Positions 1 through 12,058 of a DNA stretch of 64,000 nucleotides are shown in pieces; position 1 is the stretch's first letter; each line of letters starts with the position of its first letter. The DNA lies in the NCBI GenBank assembly GCA_039621445.1, contig CP154954.1, forward strand, positions 992,001-1,056,000, given 5' to 3'. The notes below the pieces were generated by a model, which searched no databases, was not told the DNA's origin, and worked only from the letters and a program-made list of their open reading frames with translations. The stretch comes from Euglena gracilis. Taxonomy: Eukaryota; Euglenida; Euglenophyceae; Euglenales. The position numbers and the translations under genes are program-made.

Positions 1-167
1 GACAAGATCATAGCCTCCCACCTATTCTGCGCAAAAAAAGCCCGAAACCAATTTCAGGATACAGTAAAGCTTCATAGGGTCTTTCTGTCCAAGTGCAAGT
101 AGACCGCATCTTCACAGTCAATTCTATTTCACCGAGTCTCTTTCTGAGACAGTGTCCAAATCGTTAA

Positions 168-220
<53 letters not shown>

Positions 221-2140
221 AATTATAGTTATTGCCGCTGTTCACAGGGGCTTCAGTCACTAGCTTTGCTTACGCTAACCAATTTCTTTAACCTTCCTGC
301 ACTGAGCAGGCCTCGGCCCCCATACATCGTTTTTCAACTTCGCGGAGACCTGTGCTTTTGGTAAGCAGTCGCTTGGACCTCTTTTCTGCCACCTCATTAG
401 AGGTACTTCTTCTTCCGAAGTTACGAAGTCATTTTGCCGAGTTCCTTAGAAAGAGTTATCTCGCGCTCCTTAGTATATTCTACTAACCTACCTGTGTCAG
501 TTTACGGTACAGGCGAGCTCACTATACATAAACAAAAGTTTTTCTTGGAAACATGACATCAATCACTTTCAATACCGTAGTATTTATACTATTCAGGCCT
601 TAAGACAAAATATTTTTTTTAATATTTGATACCTCTTGAACCCTTAAACCACAAACCATCACGTGGCCGATCTAGCCTTTTTCGTCACTCCTTACAAGTG
701 AGCATTCGGTACAGGAATATTAACCTGTCATCCATCAATTTACGTTGTTAAACCTTATTTTAGGACCTGACTAACCCTTAGAGGACGAACCTGGCTAAGG
801 AAACCTTAGGTTTTCGGAGCATAGGATTTTCACCAATGTTTTCGTTACTTAAGCCGACATTCTCACTTCTGTTTAATCCAGAACTATTTTCACTATTCCT
901 TCTCTTCAACACAGAACGCTCTTCTACCGATTTCTCTCACACCTTCGGCAAATTACTTAGTCCCGTTCATTTTCGGCGCACTATCACTTGACCAGTAAGC
1001 TATTACGCACTTTTTAAAGGAATGGCTGCTTCTAAGCCAACCTCCTGGTTGTCTATGTAATAGTACATCCTTTACCACTTAGTAATTATTTAGGGGCCTT
1101 AAGTAGTGATCTGGGCTGTTTCCCTCTTGACAATGAAGCTTATCCCCCACTGTCTCACTGATTAATTGAAATATAACTTAGTATTCAGAGTTTGCCACAA
1201 CTTGGTACCATTTTCATAGCCCGCATCGAAACAGTGCTTTACCCCTAATGTTTACCATAATTAAACGCTGCGCCTCAACGCATTTCGAAGAGATCCAGCT
1301 AGCTCCAAGTTCGATTGGAATTTCTCCCCTAATCACAGTTCATCCCCCAATTTTTCAACATTGGTGGGTTCGGTCCTCCATTCTGTTTTACCAAAACTTC
1401 AACCTGACCATGATTAGATCACCTGGGTTCGGGTCTATAAGCAATGACATAAACTTTCAAGAAGAAAGTTTTTCGCTTTATTTAAGCTCGATTTCACTAT
1501 GGCTCCGGAAAAACCTTAACCTTGCCATCACCTATAAGTCGCCGGCTCATTCTTCAACAGGCACACAGTCAATCTTTAAATAGATCTCCTACTGCTTGTA
1601 AACTTATGCTTTCATATTCTATTTCACTCACTTCTCAGTGTTCTATTTCAGCTTTCCCTCACGGTACTCGTACACTATCGGTCATTTAGGAGTATTTAGC
1701 CTTACGAGATGGTCCTCGCTGATTCACACAGAATTCCACGTGCTCTATGCTACTCGGGAAAATCAAAAATTACTTTTTAAAAACAAATACGGGATTTAAA
1801 ACCCTCTTTGATTTTGTTTTCAACAAATTCTCTATCTTTTTCAGTAATTATAATATACCCACAACACCCATAAAGGTTTAGGCTGATTTCCGTTAGCTCG
1901 CCACTAATAAGAAAATCGCTTTTGCTTTCTTTTCCTTCGGCTACTAAGATGTTTCAGTTCACCAAGTTCTCTACATTATTTGTATACCATTTCATTGTAA
2001 TGTTAAAGTAATAGGTTGCCCCATTCGGGAATCTTTAGATTAAAGCTCGTCTTTAGCTCCCTAAAGCATATCGTTAATTTCTACGCCCTTCTTCGACTCT
2101 AAATGCCAAGCAATCCCGCATAAGCCCTTGTTCATTTGAA
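1..2140 (-). rRNA. rrl: 23S ribosomal RNA, partial (3' part outside window)
   Basis: The minus strand carries the 5' three quarters of plastid large-subunit rRNA. Its 5' end, near 2140, reads TTCAAATGAACAAGGGC and is followed by the conserved early helices. It lies 19 bp downstream of trnA, as in other plastid operons. The rest of the gene lies before base 1; the complete equivalent is at 5170-8058. Confidence 0.93.
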
Positions 2141-2158
2141 CCTACATCAAAACCTTTT

Positions 2159-2231
2159 TGGAGATAAGCGGACTCGAACCGCTGACATCTGCCTTGCAAA
2201 GGCAGCGCTCTACCAACTGAGCTATACCCCC
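2159..2231 (-). tRNA. trnA-UGC: tRNA-Ala (UGC), 16S-23S spacer
   Basis: 73-nt cloverleaf on the minus strand. The seven-base acceptor stem begins GGGGGTA, the D arm is AGCTCAGTTGGTAGAGC, the anticodon loop contains TGC, the T loop is GTTCGAGTC and the discriminator is A. No intron, unlike land-plant spacer trnA. CCA is not encoded. Confidence 0.95.
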
Positions 2232-2240
2232 AAAACCAAG

Positions 2241-2314
2241 AGGGCCATGCTAGACTTGAACTAGCGACCTTACCCTTATCAAGGGTATGCTCTAACCAAC
2301 TGAGCTAATAGCCC
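2241..2314 (-). tRNA. trnI-GAU: tRNA-Ile (GAU), 16S-23S spacer
   Basis: 74-nt cloverleaf on the minus strand. The acceptor GGGCTAT pairs with ATGGCCC, the D arm is AGCTCAGTTGGTTAGAGC and the anticodon is GAT. It is intron-free and sits between 16S and trnA, the standard bacterial and plastid spacer order. Flanking bases extend the acceptor pairing slightly. Confidence 0.95.
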
Positions 2315-2398
2315 TCTTGGAAAAATAAGAGGTTTCCCTACTTATTTTTTTTATTTTTCATTGTTTCCAATCTATACATTTTTTAGTTAAAAAACTAA

Positions 2399-2518
2399 AG
2401 GGAGTTGTTCCAGCCACACCTTCCAGTACGGCTACCTTGTTACGACTTCACCCCAGTCACCAGCCAGGCCTTAGGTATTTCCCTCTTTTCAGGCAAGATA
2501 ATAACTTCGGGCACAGCC

Positions 2519-2556
<38 letters not shown>

Positions 2557-2812
2557 AGAACGTATTCACCGCCGTATAGCTGACCGGCGATTACTAGCGA
2601 TTCCGGCTTCATGTAGGCGAGTTTCAGCCTACAATCCGAACTTAGGCTAAGTTTTAAGATTAGCTCATTTTCACAAAATTGCAACTTATTGTCTTAACCA
2701 TTGTAGCACGTGTGTAGCCCAGGATATAAGGGGCATGATGACTTGACGTCGTCCTCACCTTCCTCCGGTAATAACCAGCAGTATTTCTAAATGACAAGCG
2801 TTAATTAAAAAA

Positions 2813-2877
<65 letters not shown>

Positions 2878-2945
2878 CCACCTGTGTCTAGATACCCGAA
2901 GGTACTGCGTTCTTTCAAACTTCCTCCTAGATCCTGTCAAATCCT

Positions 2946-3026
<81 letters not shown>

Positions 3027-3119
3027 CTTGTGCAAGCGTACTCCCCAGGCGGGATACTTAACGTGTTAACTACAGCAGTGCACTTTCAGCACCACTTAGT
3101 ATCCATAGTTTACGGCCAA

Positions 3120-3151
<32 letters not shown>

Positions 3152-3892
3152 TCAGCTTTCGTTTCTCAGCGTCAGTATTGGCCTAGAAAAGTGCCTTCGC
3201 CATTGGTGTTCTTTCCAATCTCTACGCATTTCACCGCTACACTGGAAATTCCCTTCACCCCTACCATACTCAAGTCTAGCAGTTTTTAATGCCCTTCCAA
3301 AGTTAAGCTTTGACTTTTAACATTAAACACACTTGACCGCCTACAAACTCTTTACGCCCAATAATTCCGGATAACGCTCGCATCTCCCGTATTACCGCGG
3401 CTGCTGGCACGGAATTAGCCGATGCTTATTCCTCAAATACCGTCATTTCTTCTTCTTTGAGAAAAGAAGTTTACAACCCAAAGGCCGTCTTCCTTCACGC
3501 GGTATTGCTCCGTCAGGCTTGCGCCCATTGCGGAAAATTCCTCACTGCTGCCTTCCGTAGAAGTCTGTTCCGTTCTCAATCCCAGTGTGGCTGATCATCC
3601 TCTCAAATCAGCTACTGATCGTCGCCTTGGTAAGCCTTTACCTCACCAACAAGCTAATCAGATGCAAGCTCATGCCTAGGCGAAATTCTCTTTAACTAGC
3701 TACTCACATAGATCTAGTAAATTATGAGGCATTAGCAAACGTTTCCATCTGTTATTCCTCGCCCAAGCGCAGATTCTTACATATTACTCACCCGTCCGCC
3801 ACTAAATTACTATTGCTAGTAATTTCGTTCAACTTGCATGTGTTAAGCATACCGCCAGCGTTCACCCTGAGCAAGGATCAAACTCGTCATTT
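2399..3892 (-). rRNA. rrs: 16S ribosomal RNA
   Basis: Minus-strand gene of about 1,494 nt. It contains GAGTTTGATCCTTGCTCAG near its 5' end, the 530-loop region, the 1100 motif GCAACGAGCGC and the decoding-site region near the 3' end. The last bases read GGCTGGAACAACTCCC, so the usual CCTCC anti-Shine-Dalgarno core is not present. End positions were set by homology and may be off by a few bases. Confidence 0.95.
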
Positions 3893-3976
3893 CCAAAACA
3901 TCAAAGTTGGTCAAATCCTCTCACCCTCTTGGTGACCAAGCAAGGGGCACATTTACTATAATGTGTACACTAAAAG
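3893..3976 (-). promoter_or_regulatory. 16S leader with perfect CTTGGT/ACCAAG palindrome
   Basis: The short leader between the trnW relic and 16S contains a 13-bp palindrome at 3931-3943 and an A/T-rich ATTATAGTAAATG at about 3953-3966 on the minus strand that could be a -10 element. No clear -35 is visible. The palindrome and the -10-like block recur beside the array at 16144-16196 and its two copies, so they are conserved across copies. The promoter role is inferred. Confidence 0.35.
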
Positions 3977-4030
3977 CGCGCTTTGTAGGATTCGAACCTA
4001 CTACATCAGGTTTTGGAGACCTACGCCTTA
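3977..4030 (-). pseudogene. trnW-CCA relic (3' half)
   Basis: The minus strand has a good tRNA-Trp 3' half: anticodon arm AGGTCTCCAAAACCT (CCA), T arm GTAGGTTCGAATCCTAC and acceptor strand AAAGCGC. The D arm and 5' acceptor strand are missing, replaced by unrelated A/T-rich sequence. E. gracilis is known to carry pseudo-tRNA sequences upstream of its 16S genes; this looks like the same feature. Confidence 0.8.
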
Positions 4031-4053
4031 GGATTTTAAAGAAAAGAAATATT

Positions 4054-4133
4054 TGGCTAATACAAGGATTCAATCCACGACCCTACCCTTATCAAAGGTA
4101 TTCTATAATAATAAAAGATAATAGTGATCTTTG
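4054..4133 (-). pseudogene. Degenerate trnI relic
   Basis: Aligns to trnI at 2241-2314 with many substitutions. The block CTACCCTTATCAAAGGTAT still matches the anticodon arm, and GATTCAATCCACGACC matches the T arm. Stem pairing is lost. Together with the next feature it is a decayed copy of the 16S/trnI junction. Confidence 0.7.
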
Positions 4134-4207
4134 AAAAATAAAAAATTTTCCTTTTGATTTTTTTATTTTTTAAAATTTATACGGTATTTTAATTAAAAAT
4201 AAAAAAA

Positions 4208-4234
4208 TTGTCCCAGCCACACGTTAAAGTACGG
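4208..4234 (-). pseudogene. Decayed 16S 3'-end fragment
   Basis: TTGTCCCAGCCACACG followed by AAGTACGG matches the last ~27 bases of 16S (2405-2431). The preceding A/T-rich tract resembles the trnI-16S spacer, so the inter-operon spacer preserves a fossil of a trnI-16S boundary, presumably from an ancient partial duplication. Confidence 0.65.
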
Positions 4235-4978
4235 AAAAATTTACACTAGGAATTAAGCTAAGTTATTTCTTGTGAATGAAAAGAATTCACAAGATCAGGG
4301 GTAAAAGCATAACACCTAAACTGTGCGCATGAGCATTTACGTATGAAAGTCTAGGAACCTTACCTTAATATTTTTCAATATCACAAAATATAGGGTACTC
4401 AGCAGCAATATAAGAAGTATAAAGACATTTTGGTCTCTTGTAGCATTTTATAAATATTCGTCCAAATCGACAATGAACGACACGCTTCTTACTAGCAAAA
4501 GATTTACAACTAAAAAGCACACACATAACACAAAGAACCAAATACAAAGTAGCAATAACTATAATGTACAACAAAATAAAACTCTTATCAGAAGATTACC
4601 TAATATTCTCACTATGATTCAACCTATCTTGTTGAATTTTGTGATTAATCTTTTATATTAGCGAAGAAACATAGTCATTTTCCAAACACTCGAGGATATT
4701 ATTCATATCGTTTAAAATTTTAAAAGAAAAATATTACGAAATTCACTGATTTCTATAAACAGATTGTCTTATTTTTCCGAAGCATCATGTTTTGGCCAAA
4801 AAAAATTCAAACTTAAAGGAAACGTGGTTTGACAAATTCCTTGGTTTAATTATACCACAATACATTTATCCATGCAATAAAACACTAACGTAACGGCAGT
4901 CATAAAAATTACTCGAAAATCGAGTTAATATTAATAAATAAACTCACTAAGAGACAATTAAATAAATTAAACTTCCCA
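4235..4978. other. Inter-operon spacer with a 9-bp hairpin
   Basis: No gene is visible in these 744 bp. A perfect 9-bp inverted repeat, CTTGTGAAT/ATTCACAAG with a 7-nt loop, lies at 4269-4293; it could be a processing or termination structure between 5S of one unit and 16S of the next. The rest is A/T rich. Short open frames here differ between units and are not convincing. Confidence 0.5.
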
Positions 4979-5094
4979 TAAGGGCACTAAAATCTTTTCC
5001 CGGAAAGTAACCTTTCAAGTATCTATTTACCCTTTATGTTTAACTTGCAAGTTCGAAATGTTTTAAGTGGATCCATAAAGACAAGAGCACCCTA
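4979..5094 (-). rRNA. rrf: 5S ribosomal RNA
   Basis: About 116 nt on the minus strand. The terminal helix GGGTGCT/AGTGCCC pairs fully, and the loop A/B region reads TTTCGAACTTGCAAGTTAAAC, matching the conserved CGAACTTG...GTTAAAC of bacterial and plastid 5S. It lies ~75 bp downstream of 23S. No separate 4.5S gene is seen, as expected for euglenids. Confidence 0.85.
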
Positions 5095-5169
5095 AAATAA
5101 AAGTTCATTCAAGAAACTTTTAAATCTTAAAAAAGTGACAAGTAAAAATAAATGTTTTGTTTTCATATA

Positions 5170-5485
5170 GGAAAAAATTTTCGGTCGGTTAGTATATCTC
5201 GGCTAAAATTGTTACCAATTGTACACCTAATACCTATCAAACGGTTCGTCTTACCGTGACCTATGAAGAGTACTTATCTTAAGGTGGGCTTCCTACTTAT
5301 ATGCTTTCAGCAGTTATCCACTCCGCACTTGACTACCCAGCGTATTCTGTTGGCACAAAAACTGGTACATCAGTGGTGCGTCCTTCCCGGTCCTCTCGTA
5401 CTAAGGAAAGCGCCTTTCAATACTCTAACGCTCACACCGGATATGGACCGAACTGTCTCTCGACGTTCTGAACCCAGCTCACGTA

Positions 5486-5520
<35 letters not shown>

Positions 5521-5537
5521 GTACTACCGCCCCAGGT

Positions 5538-5597
<60 letters not shown>

Positions 5598-6085
5598 CAG
5601 CCTGTTATCCCTAGAGTAACTTTTATCTGTTTACGACGGCCTTTCCATACAGCACCGTCGGGTCACTAAGACCGACTTTAGTCTCTGTTTGACTTATAAG
5701 TCTCACAGTCAAGCTTTCTTATGCCTTTACACTCCACAACTAATTTCCGTCTAGCCTGAGAAAACCTTTGTACGCCTCCGTTACTTTTTAGGAGGCTACC
5801 GCCCCAGTAAAACTGCCCACCTGAAACTGTCAATTATCATGATTGTACATAAGATTAAGATTAGATTTCTAGCTTTCTCAGAGTGGTATCTCATTTTTCG
5901 GCTCCCCGTATCCCAAAAGACAAGATCATAGCCTCCCACCTATTCTGCGCAAAAAAAGCCCGAAACCAATTTCAGGATACAGTAAAGCTTCATAGGGTCT
6001 TTCTGTCCAAGTGCAAGTAGACCGCATCTTCACAGTCAATTCTATTTCACCGAGTCTCTTTCTGAGACAGTGTCCAAATCGTTAA

Positions 6086-6138
<53 letters not shown>

Positions 6139-8058
6139 AATTATAGTTATTGCCGCTGTTCACAGGGGCTTCAGTCACTAGCTTTGCTTACGCTAACCAA
6201 TTTCTTTAACCTTCCTGCACTGAGCAGGCCTCGGCCCCCATACATCGTTTTTCAACTTCGCGGAGACCTGTGCTTTTGGTAAGCAGTCGCTTGGACCTCT
6301 TTTCTGCCACCTCATTAGAGGTACTTCTTCTTCCGAAGTTACGAAGTCATTTTGCCGAGTTCCTTAGAAAGAGTTATCTCGCGCTCCTTAGTATATTCTA
6401 CTAACCTACCTGTGTCAGTTTACGGTACAGGCGAGCTCACTATACATAAACAAAAGTTTTTCTTGGAAACATGACATCAATCACTTTCAATACCGTAGTA
6501 TTTATACTATTCAGGCCTTAAGACAAAATATTTTTTTTAATATTTGATACCTCTTGAACCCTTAAACCACAAACCATCACGTGGCCGATCTAGCCTTTTT
6601 CGTCACTCCTTACAAGTGAGCATTCGGTACAGGAATATTAACCTGTCATCCATCAATTTACGTTGTTAAACCTTATTTTAGGACCTGACTAACCCTTAGA
6701 GGACGAACCTGGCTAAGGAAACCTTAGGTTTTCGGAGCATAGGATTTTCACCAATGTTTTCGTTACTTAAGCCGACATTCTCACTTCTGTTTAATCCAGA
6801 ACTATTTTCACTATTCCTTCTCTTCAACACAGAACGCTCTTCTACCGATTTCTCTCACACCTTCGGCAAATTACTTAGTCCCGTTCATTTTCGGCGCACT
6901 ATCACTTGACCAGTAAGCTATTACGCACTTTTTAAAGGAATGGCTGCTTCTAAGCCAACCTCCTGGTTGTCTATGTAATAGTACATCCTTTACCACTTAG
7001 TAATTATTTAGGGGCCTTAAGTAGTGATCTGGGCTGCTTCCCTCTTGACAATGAAGCTTATCCCCCACTGTCTCACTGATTAATTGAAATATAACTTAGT
7101 ATTCAGAGTTTGCCACAACTTGGTACCATTTTCATAGCCCGCATCGAAACAGTGCTTTACCCCTAATGTTTACCATAATTAAACGCTGCGCCTCAACGCA
7201 TTTCGAAGAGATCCAGCTAGCTCCAAGTTCGATTGGAATTTCTCCCCTAATCACAGTTCATCCCCCAATTTTTCAACATTGGTGGGTTCGGTCCTCCATT
7301 CTGTTTTACCAAAACTTCAACCTGACCATGATTAGATCACCTGGGTTCGGGTCTATAAGCAATGACATAAACTTTCAAGAAGAAAGTTTTTCGCTTTATT
7401 TAAGCTCGATTTCACTATGGCTCCGGAAAAACCTTAACCTTGCCATCACCTATAAGTCGCCGGCTCATTCTTCAACAGGCACACAGTCAATCTTTAAATA
7501 GATCTCCTACTGCTTGTAAACTTATGCTTTCATATTCTATTTCACTCACTTCTCAGTGTTCTATTTCAGCTTTCCCTCACGGTACTCGTACACTATCGGT
7601 CATTTAGGAGTATTTAGCCTTACGAGATGGTCCTCGCTGATTCACACAGAATTCCACGTGCTCTATGCTACTCGGGAAAATCAAAAATTACTTTTTAAAA
7701 ACAAATACGGGATTTAAAACCCTCTTTGATTTTGTTTTCAACAAATTCTCTATCTTTTTCAGTAATTATAATATACCCACAACACCCATAAAGGTTTAGG
7801 CTGATTTCCGTTAGCTCGCCACTAATAAGAAAATCGCTTTTGCTTTCTTTTCCTTCGGCTACTAAGATGTTTCAGTTCACCAAGTTCTCTACATTATTTG
7901 TATACCATTTCATTGTAATGTTAAAGTAATAGGTTGCCCCATTCGGGAATCTTTAGATTAAAGCTCGTCTTTAGCTCCCTAAAGCATATCGTTAATTTCT
8001 ACGCCCTTCTTCGACTCTAAATGCCAAGCAATCCCGCATAAGCCCTTGTTCATTTGAA
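5170..8058 (-). rRNA. rrl: 23S ribosomal RNA (complete)
   Basis: Complete large-subunit rRNA of ~2,889 nt on the minus strand. The sarcin-ricin and peptidyl-transferase regions lie in the conserved 5250-5650 block. The 3' end near 5170 reads AGCCGAGATATACTAACCG, comparable to the end of bacterial 23S. The internal region around 6440-6600 is A/T-rich and variable. Ends are approximate. Confidence 0.95.
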
Positions 8059-8076
8059 CCTACATCAAAACCTTTT

Positions 8077-8149
8077 TGGAGATAAGCGGACTCGAACCGC
8101 TGACATCTGCCTTGCAAAGGCAGCGCTCTACCAACTGAGCTATACCCCC
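8077..8149 (-). tRNA. trnA-UGC: tRNA-Ala (UGC), second unit
   Basis: Identical to the copy at 2159-2231: same stems and TGC anticodon. Confidence 0.95.
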
Positions 8150-8158
8150 AAAACCAAG

Positions 8159-8232
8159 AGGGCCATGCTAGACTTGAACTAGCGACCTTACCCTTATCAA
8201 GGGTATGCTCTAACCAACTGAGCTAATAGCCC
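8159..8232 (-). tRNA. trnI-GAU: tRNA-Ile (GAU), second unit
   Basis: Identical to the copy at 2241-2314, with GAT anticodon and no intron. Confidence 0.95.
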
Positions 8233-8317
8233 TCTTGGAAAAATAAGAGGTTTCCCTACTTATTTTTTTTATTTTTCATTGTTTCCAATCTATACATTTT
8301 TTTAGTTAAAAAACTAA

Positions 8318-8437
8318 AGGGAGTTGTTCCAGCCACACCTTCCAGTACGGCTACCTTGTTACGACTTCACCCCAGTCACCAGCCAGGCCTTAGGTATTTC
8401 CCTCTTTTCAGGCAAGATAATAACTTCGGGCACAGCC

Positions 8438-8475
<38 letters not shown>

Positions 8476-8731
8476 AGAACGTATTCACCGCCGTATAGCT
8501 GACCGGCGATTACTAGCGATTCCGGCTTCATGTAGGCGAGTTTCAGCCTACAATCCGAACTTAGGCTAAGTTTTAAGATTAGCTCATTTTCACAAAATTG
8601 CAACTTATTGTCTTAACCATTGTAGCACGTGTGTAGCCCAGGATATAAGGGGCATGATGACTTGACGTCGTCCTCACCTTCCTCCGGTAATAACCAGCAG
8701 TATTTCTAAATGACAAGCGTTAATTAAAAAA

Positions 8732-8796
<65 letters not shown>

Positions 8797-8864
8797 CCAC
8801 CTGTGTCTAGATACCCGAAGGTACTGCGTTCTTTCAAACTTCCTCCTAGATCCTGTCAAATCCT

Positions 8865-8945
<81 letters not shown>

Positions 8946-9038
8946 CTTGTGCAAGCGTACTCCCCAGGCGGGATACTTAACGTGTTAACTACAGCAGTGC
9001 ACTTTCAGCACCACTTAGTATCCATAGTTTACGGCCAA

Positions 9039-9070
<32 letters not shown>

Positions 9071-9811
9071 TCAGCTTTCGTTTCTCAGCGTCAGTATTGG
9101 CCTAGAAAAGTGCCTTCGCCATTGGTGTTCTTTCCAATCTCTACGCATTTCACCGCTACACTGGAAATTCCCTTCACCCCTACCATACTCAAGTCTAGCA
9201 GTTTTTAATGCCCTTCCAAAGTTAAGCTTTGACTTTTAACATTAAACACACTTGACCGCCTACAAACTCTTTACGCCCAATAATTCCGGATAACGCTCGC
9301 ATCTCCCGTATTACCGCGGCTGCTGGCACGGAATTAGCCGATGCTTATTCCTCAAATACCGTCATTTCTTCTTCTTTGAGAAAAGAAGTTTACAACCCAA
9401 AGGCCGTCTTCCTTCACGCGGTATTGCTCCGTCAGGCTTGCGCCCATTGCGGAAAATTCCTCACTGCTGCCTTCCGTAGAAGTCTGTTCCGTTCTCAATC
9501 CCAGTGTGGCTGATCATCCTCTCAAATCAGCTACTGATCGTCGCCTTGGTAAGCCTTTACCTCACCAACAAGCTAATCAGATGCAAGCTCATGCCTAGGC
9601 GAAATTCTCTTTAACTAGCTACTCACATAGATCTAGTAAATTATGAGGCATTAGCAAACGTTTCCATCTGTTATTCCTCACCCAAGCGCAGATTCTTACA
9701 TATTACTCACCCGTCCGCCACTAAATTACTATTGCTAGTAATTTCGTTCAACTTGCATGTGTTAAGCATACCGCCAGCGTTCACCCTGAGCAAGGATCAA
9801 ACTCGTCATTT
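8318..9811 (-). rRNA. rrs: 16S ribosomal RNA, second unit
   Basis: Full-length second copy. I noticed one substitution near 9680 (CTCACCC against CTCGCCC in the first unit). It retains the GCAACGAGCGC 1100 motif and the intact 5' end, so it should be functional. Confidence 0.95.
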
Positions 9812-9895
9812 CCAAAACATCAAAGTTGGTCAAATCCTCTCACCCTCTTGGTGACCAAGCAAGGGGCACATTTACTATAATGTGCCCACTAAAAG

Positions 9896-9949
9896 CGCGC
9901 TTTGTAGGATTCGAACCTACTACATCAGGTTTTGGAGACCTACGCCTTA
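9896..9949 (-). pseudogene. trnW-CCA relic, second unit
   Basis: Same 3' half of tRNA-Trp as at 3977-4030. The flanking bases differ slightly (TGTGCCCAC against TGTGTACAC). Confidence 0.8.
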
Positions 9950-9972
9950 GGATTTTAAAGAAAAGAAATATT

Positions 9973-10052
9973 TGGCTAATACAAGGATTCAATCCACGAC
10001 CCTACCCTTATCAAAGGTATTCTATAATAATAAAAGATAATAGTGATCTTTG
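9973..10052 (-). pseudogene. Degenerate trnI relic, second unit
   Basis: Matches the relic at 4054-4133 base for base, as far as I can see. Confidence 0.7.
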
Positions 10053-10126
10053 AAAAATAAAAAATTTTCCTTTTGATTTTTTTATTTTTTAAAATTTATA
10101 CGGTATTTTAATTAAAAATAAAAAAA

Positions 10127-10153
10127 TTGTCCCAGCCACACGTTAAAGTACGG
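10127..10153 (-). pseudogene. Decayed 16S 3'-end fragment, second unit
   Basis: Same fragment as at 4208-4234. Confidence 0.65.
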
Positions 10154-10898
10154 AAAAATTTACACTAGGAATTAAGCTAAGTTATTTCTTGTGAATGAAA
10201 AGAATTCACAAGATCAGGGATAAAAGCATAACACCTAAACTGTGCGCATGAGCATTTACGTATGAAAGTCTAGGAACCTTACCTTAATATTTTTCAATAT
10301 CACAAAATATAGGGTACTCAGCAGCAATATAAGAAGTATAAAGACATTTTGGTCTCTTGTAGCATTTTATAAATATTCGTCCAAATCGACAATGAACGAC
10401 ACGCTTCTTACTAGCAAAAAATTTACAACTAAAAAGCACACACATAACACAAAGAACCAAATACAAAGTAGCAATAACTATAATGTACAACAAAATAAAA
10501 CTCTTATCAGAAGATTACCTAATATTCTCACTATGATTCAACCTATCTTGTTGAATTTTGTGATTAATCTTTTATATTAGCGAAGAAACATAGTCATTTT
10601 CCAAACACTCGAGGATATTATTCATATCGTTTAAAATTTTAAAAGAAAAATATTACGAAATTCACTGATTTCTATAAACAGATTGTCTTATTTTTTCGGA
10701 AGCATCATGTTTTGGCCAAAAAAAATTCAAACTTAAAGGAAACGTGGTTTGACAAATTCCTTGGTTTAATTATACCACAATACATTTATCCATGCAATAA
10801 AACACTAACGTAACGGCAGTCATAAAAATTACTCGAAAATCGAGTTAATATTAATAAATAAACTCACTAAGAGACAATTAAATAAATTAAACTTCCCA
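10154..10898. other. Inter-operon spacer, second copy
   Basis: Repeats the 4235-4978 spacer, including the 9-bp hairpin at 10188-10212. A few substitutions are present, such as AGGGATAAAAG for AGGGGTAAAAG. No gene seen. Confidence 0.5.
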
Positions 10899-11014
10899 TA
10901 AGGGCACTAAAATCTTTTCCCGGAAAGTAACCTTTCAAGTATCTATTTACCCTTTATGTTTAACTTGCAAGTTCGAAATGTTTTAAGTGGATCCATAAAG
11001 ACAAGAGCACCCTA
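10899..11014 (-). rRNA. rrf: 5S ribosomal RNA, third unit
   Basis: Same sequence as 4979-5094; terminal helix intact. Confidence 0.85.
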
Positions 11015-11089
11015 AAATAAAAGTTCATTCAAGAAACTTTTAAATCTTAAAAAAGTGACAAGTAAAAATAAATGTTTTGTTTTCATATA

Positions 11090-11405
11090 GGAAAAAATTT
11101 TCGGTCGGTTAGTATATCTCGGCTAAAATTGTTACCAATTGTACACCTAATACCTATCAAACGGTTCGTCTTACCGTGACCTATGAAGAGTACTTATCTT
11201 AAGGTGGGCTTCCTACTTATATGCTTTCAGCAGTTATCCACTCCGCACTTGACTACCCAGCGTATTCTGTTGGCACAAAAACTGGTACATCAGTGGTGCG
11301 TCCTTCCCGGTCCTCTCGTACTAAGGAAAGCGCCTTTCAATACTCTAACGCTCACACCGGATATGGACCGAACTGTCTCTCGACGTTCTGAACCCAGCTC
11401 ACGTA

Positions 11406-11440
<35 letters not shown>

Positions 11441-11457
11441 GTACTACCGCCCCAGGT

Positions 11458-11517
<60 letters not shown>

Positions 11518-12005
11518 CAGCCTGTTATCCCTAGAGTAACTTTTATCTGTTTACGACGGCCTTTCCATACAGCACCGTCGGGTCACTAAGACCGACTTTA
11601 GTCTCTGTTTGACTTATAAGTCTCACAGTCAAGCTTTCTTATGCCTTTACACTCCACAACTAATTTCCGTCTAGCCTGAGAAAACCTTTGTACGCCTCCG
11701 TTACTTTTTAGGAGGCTACCGCCCCAGTAAAACTGCCCGCCTGAAACTGTCAATTATCATGATTGTACATAAGATTAAGATTAGATTTCTAGCTTTCTCA
11801 GAGTGGTATCTCATTTTTCGGCTCCCCGTATCCCAAAAGACAAGATCATAGCCTCCCACCTATTCTGCGCAAAAAAAGCCCGAAACCAATTTCAGGATAC
11901 AGTAAAGCTTCATAGGGTCTTTCTGTCCAAGTGCAAGTAGACCGCATCTTCACAGTCAATTCTATTTCACCGAGTCTCTTTCTGAGACAGTGTCCAAATC
12001 GTTAA

Positions 12006-12058
<53 letters not shown>

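Noticed and set aside
1248-1583. Small frames inside 16S and 23S genes (111 aa here, others at 2405, 2457, 2818, 5263 and repeats)
   Set aside because: They lie wholly in conserved rRNA sequence and merely recur with the tandem units.
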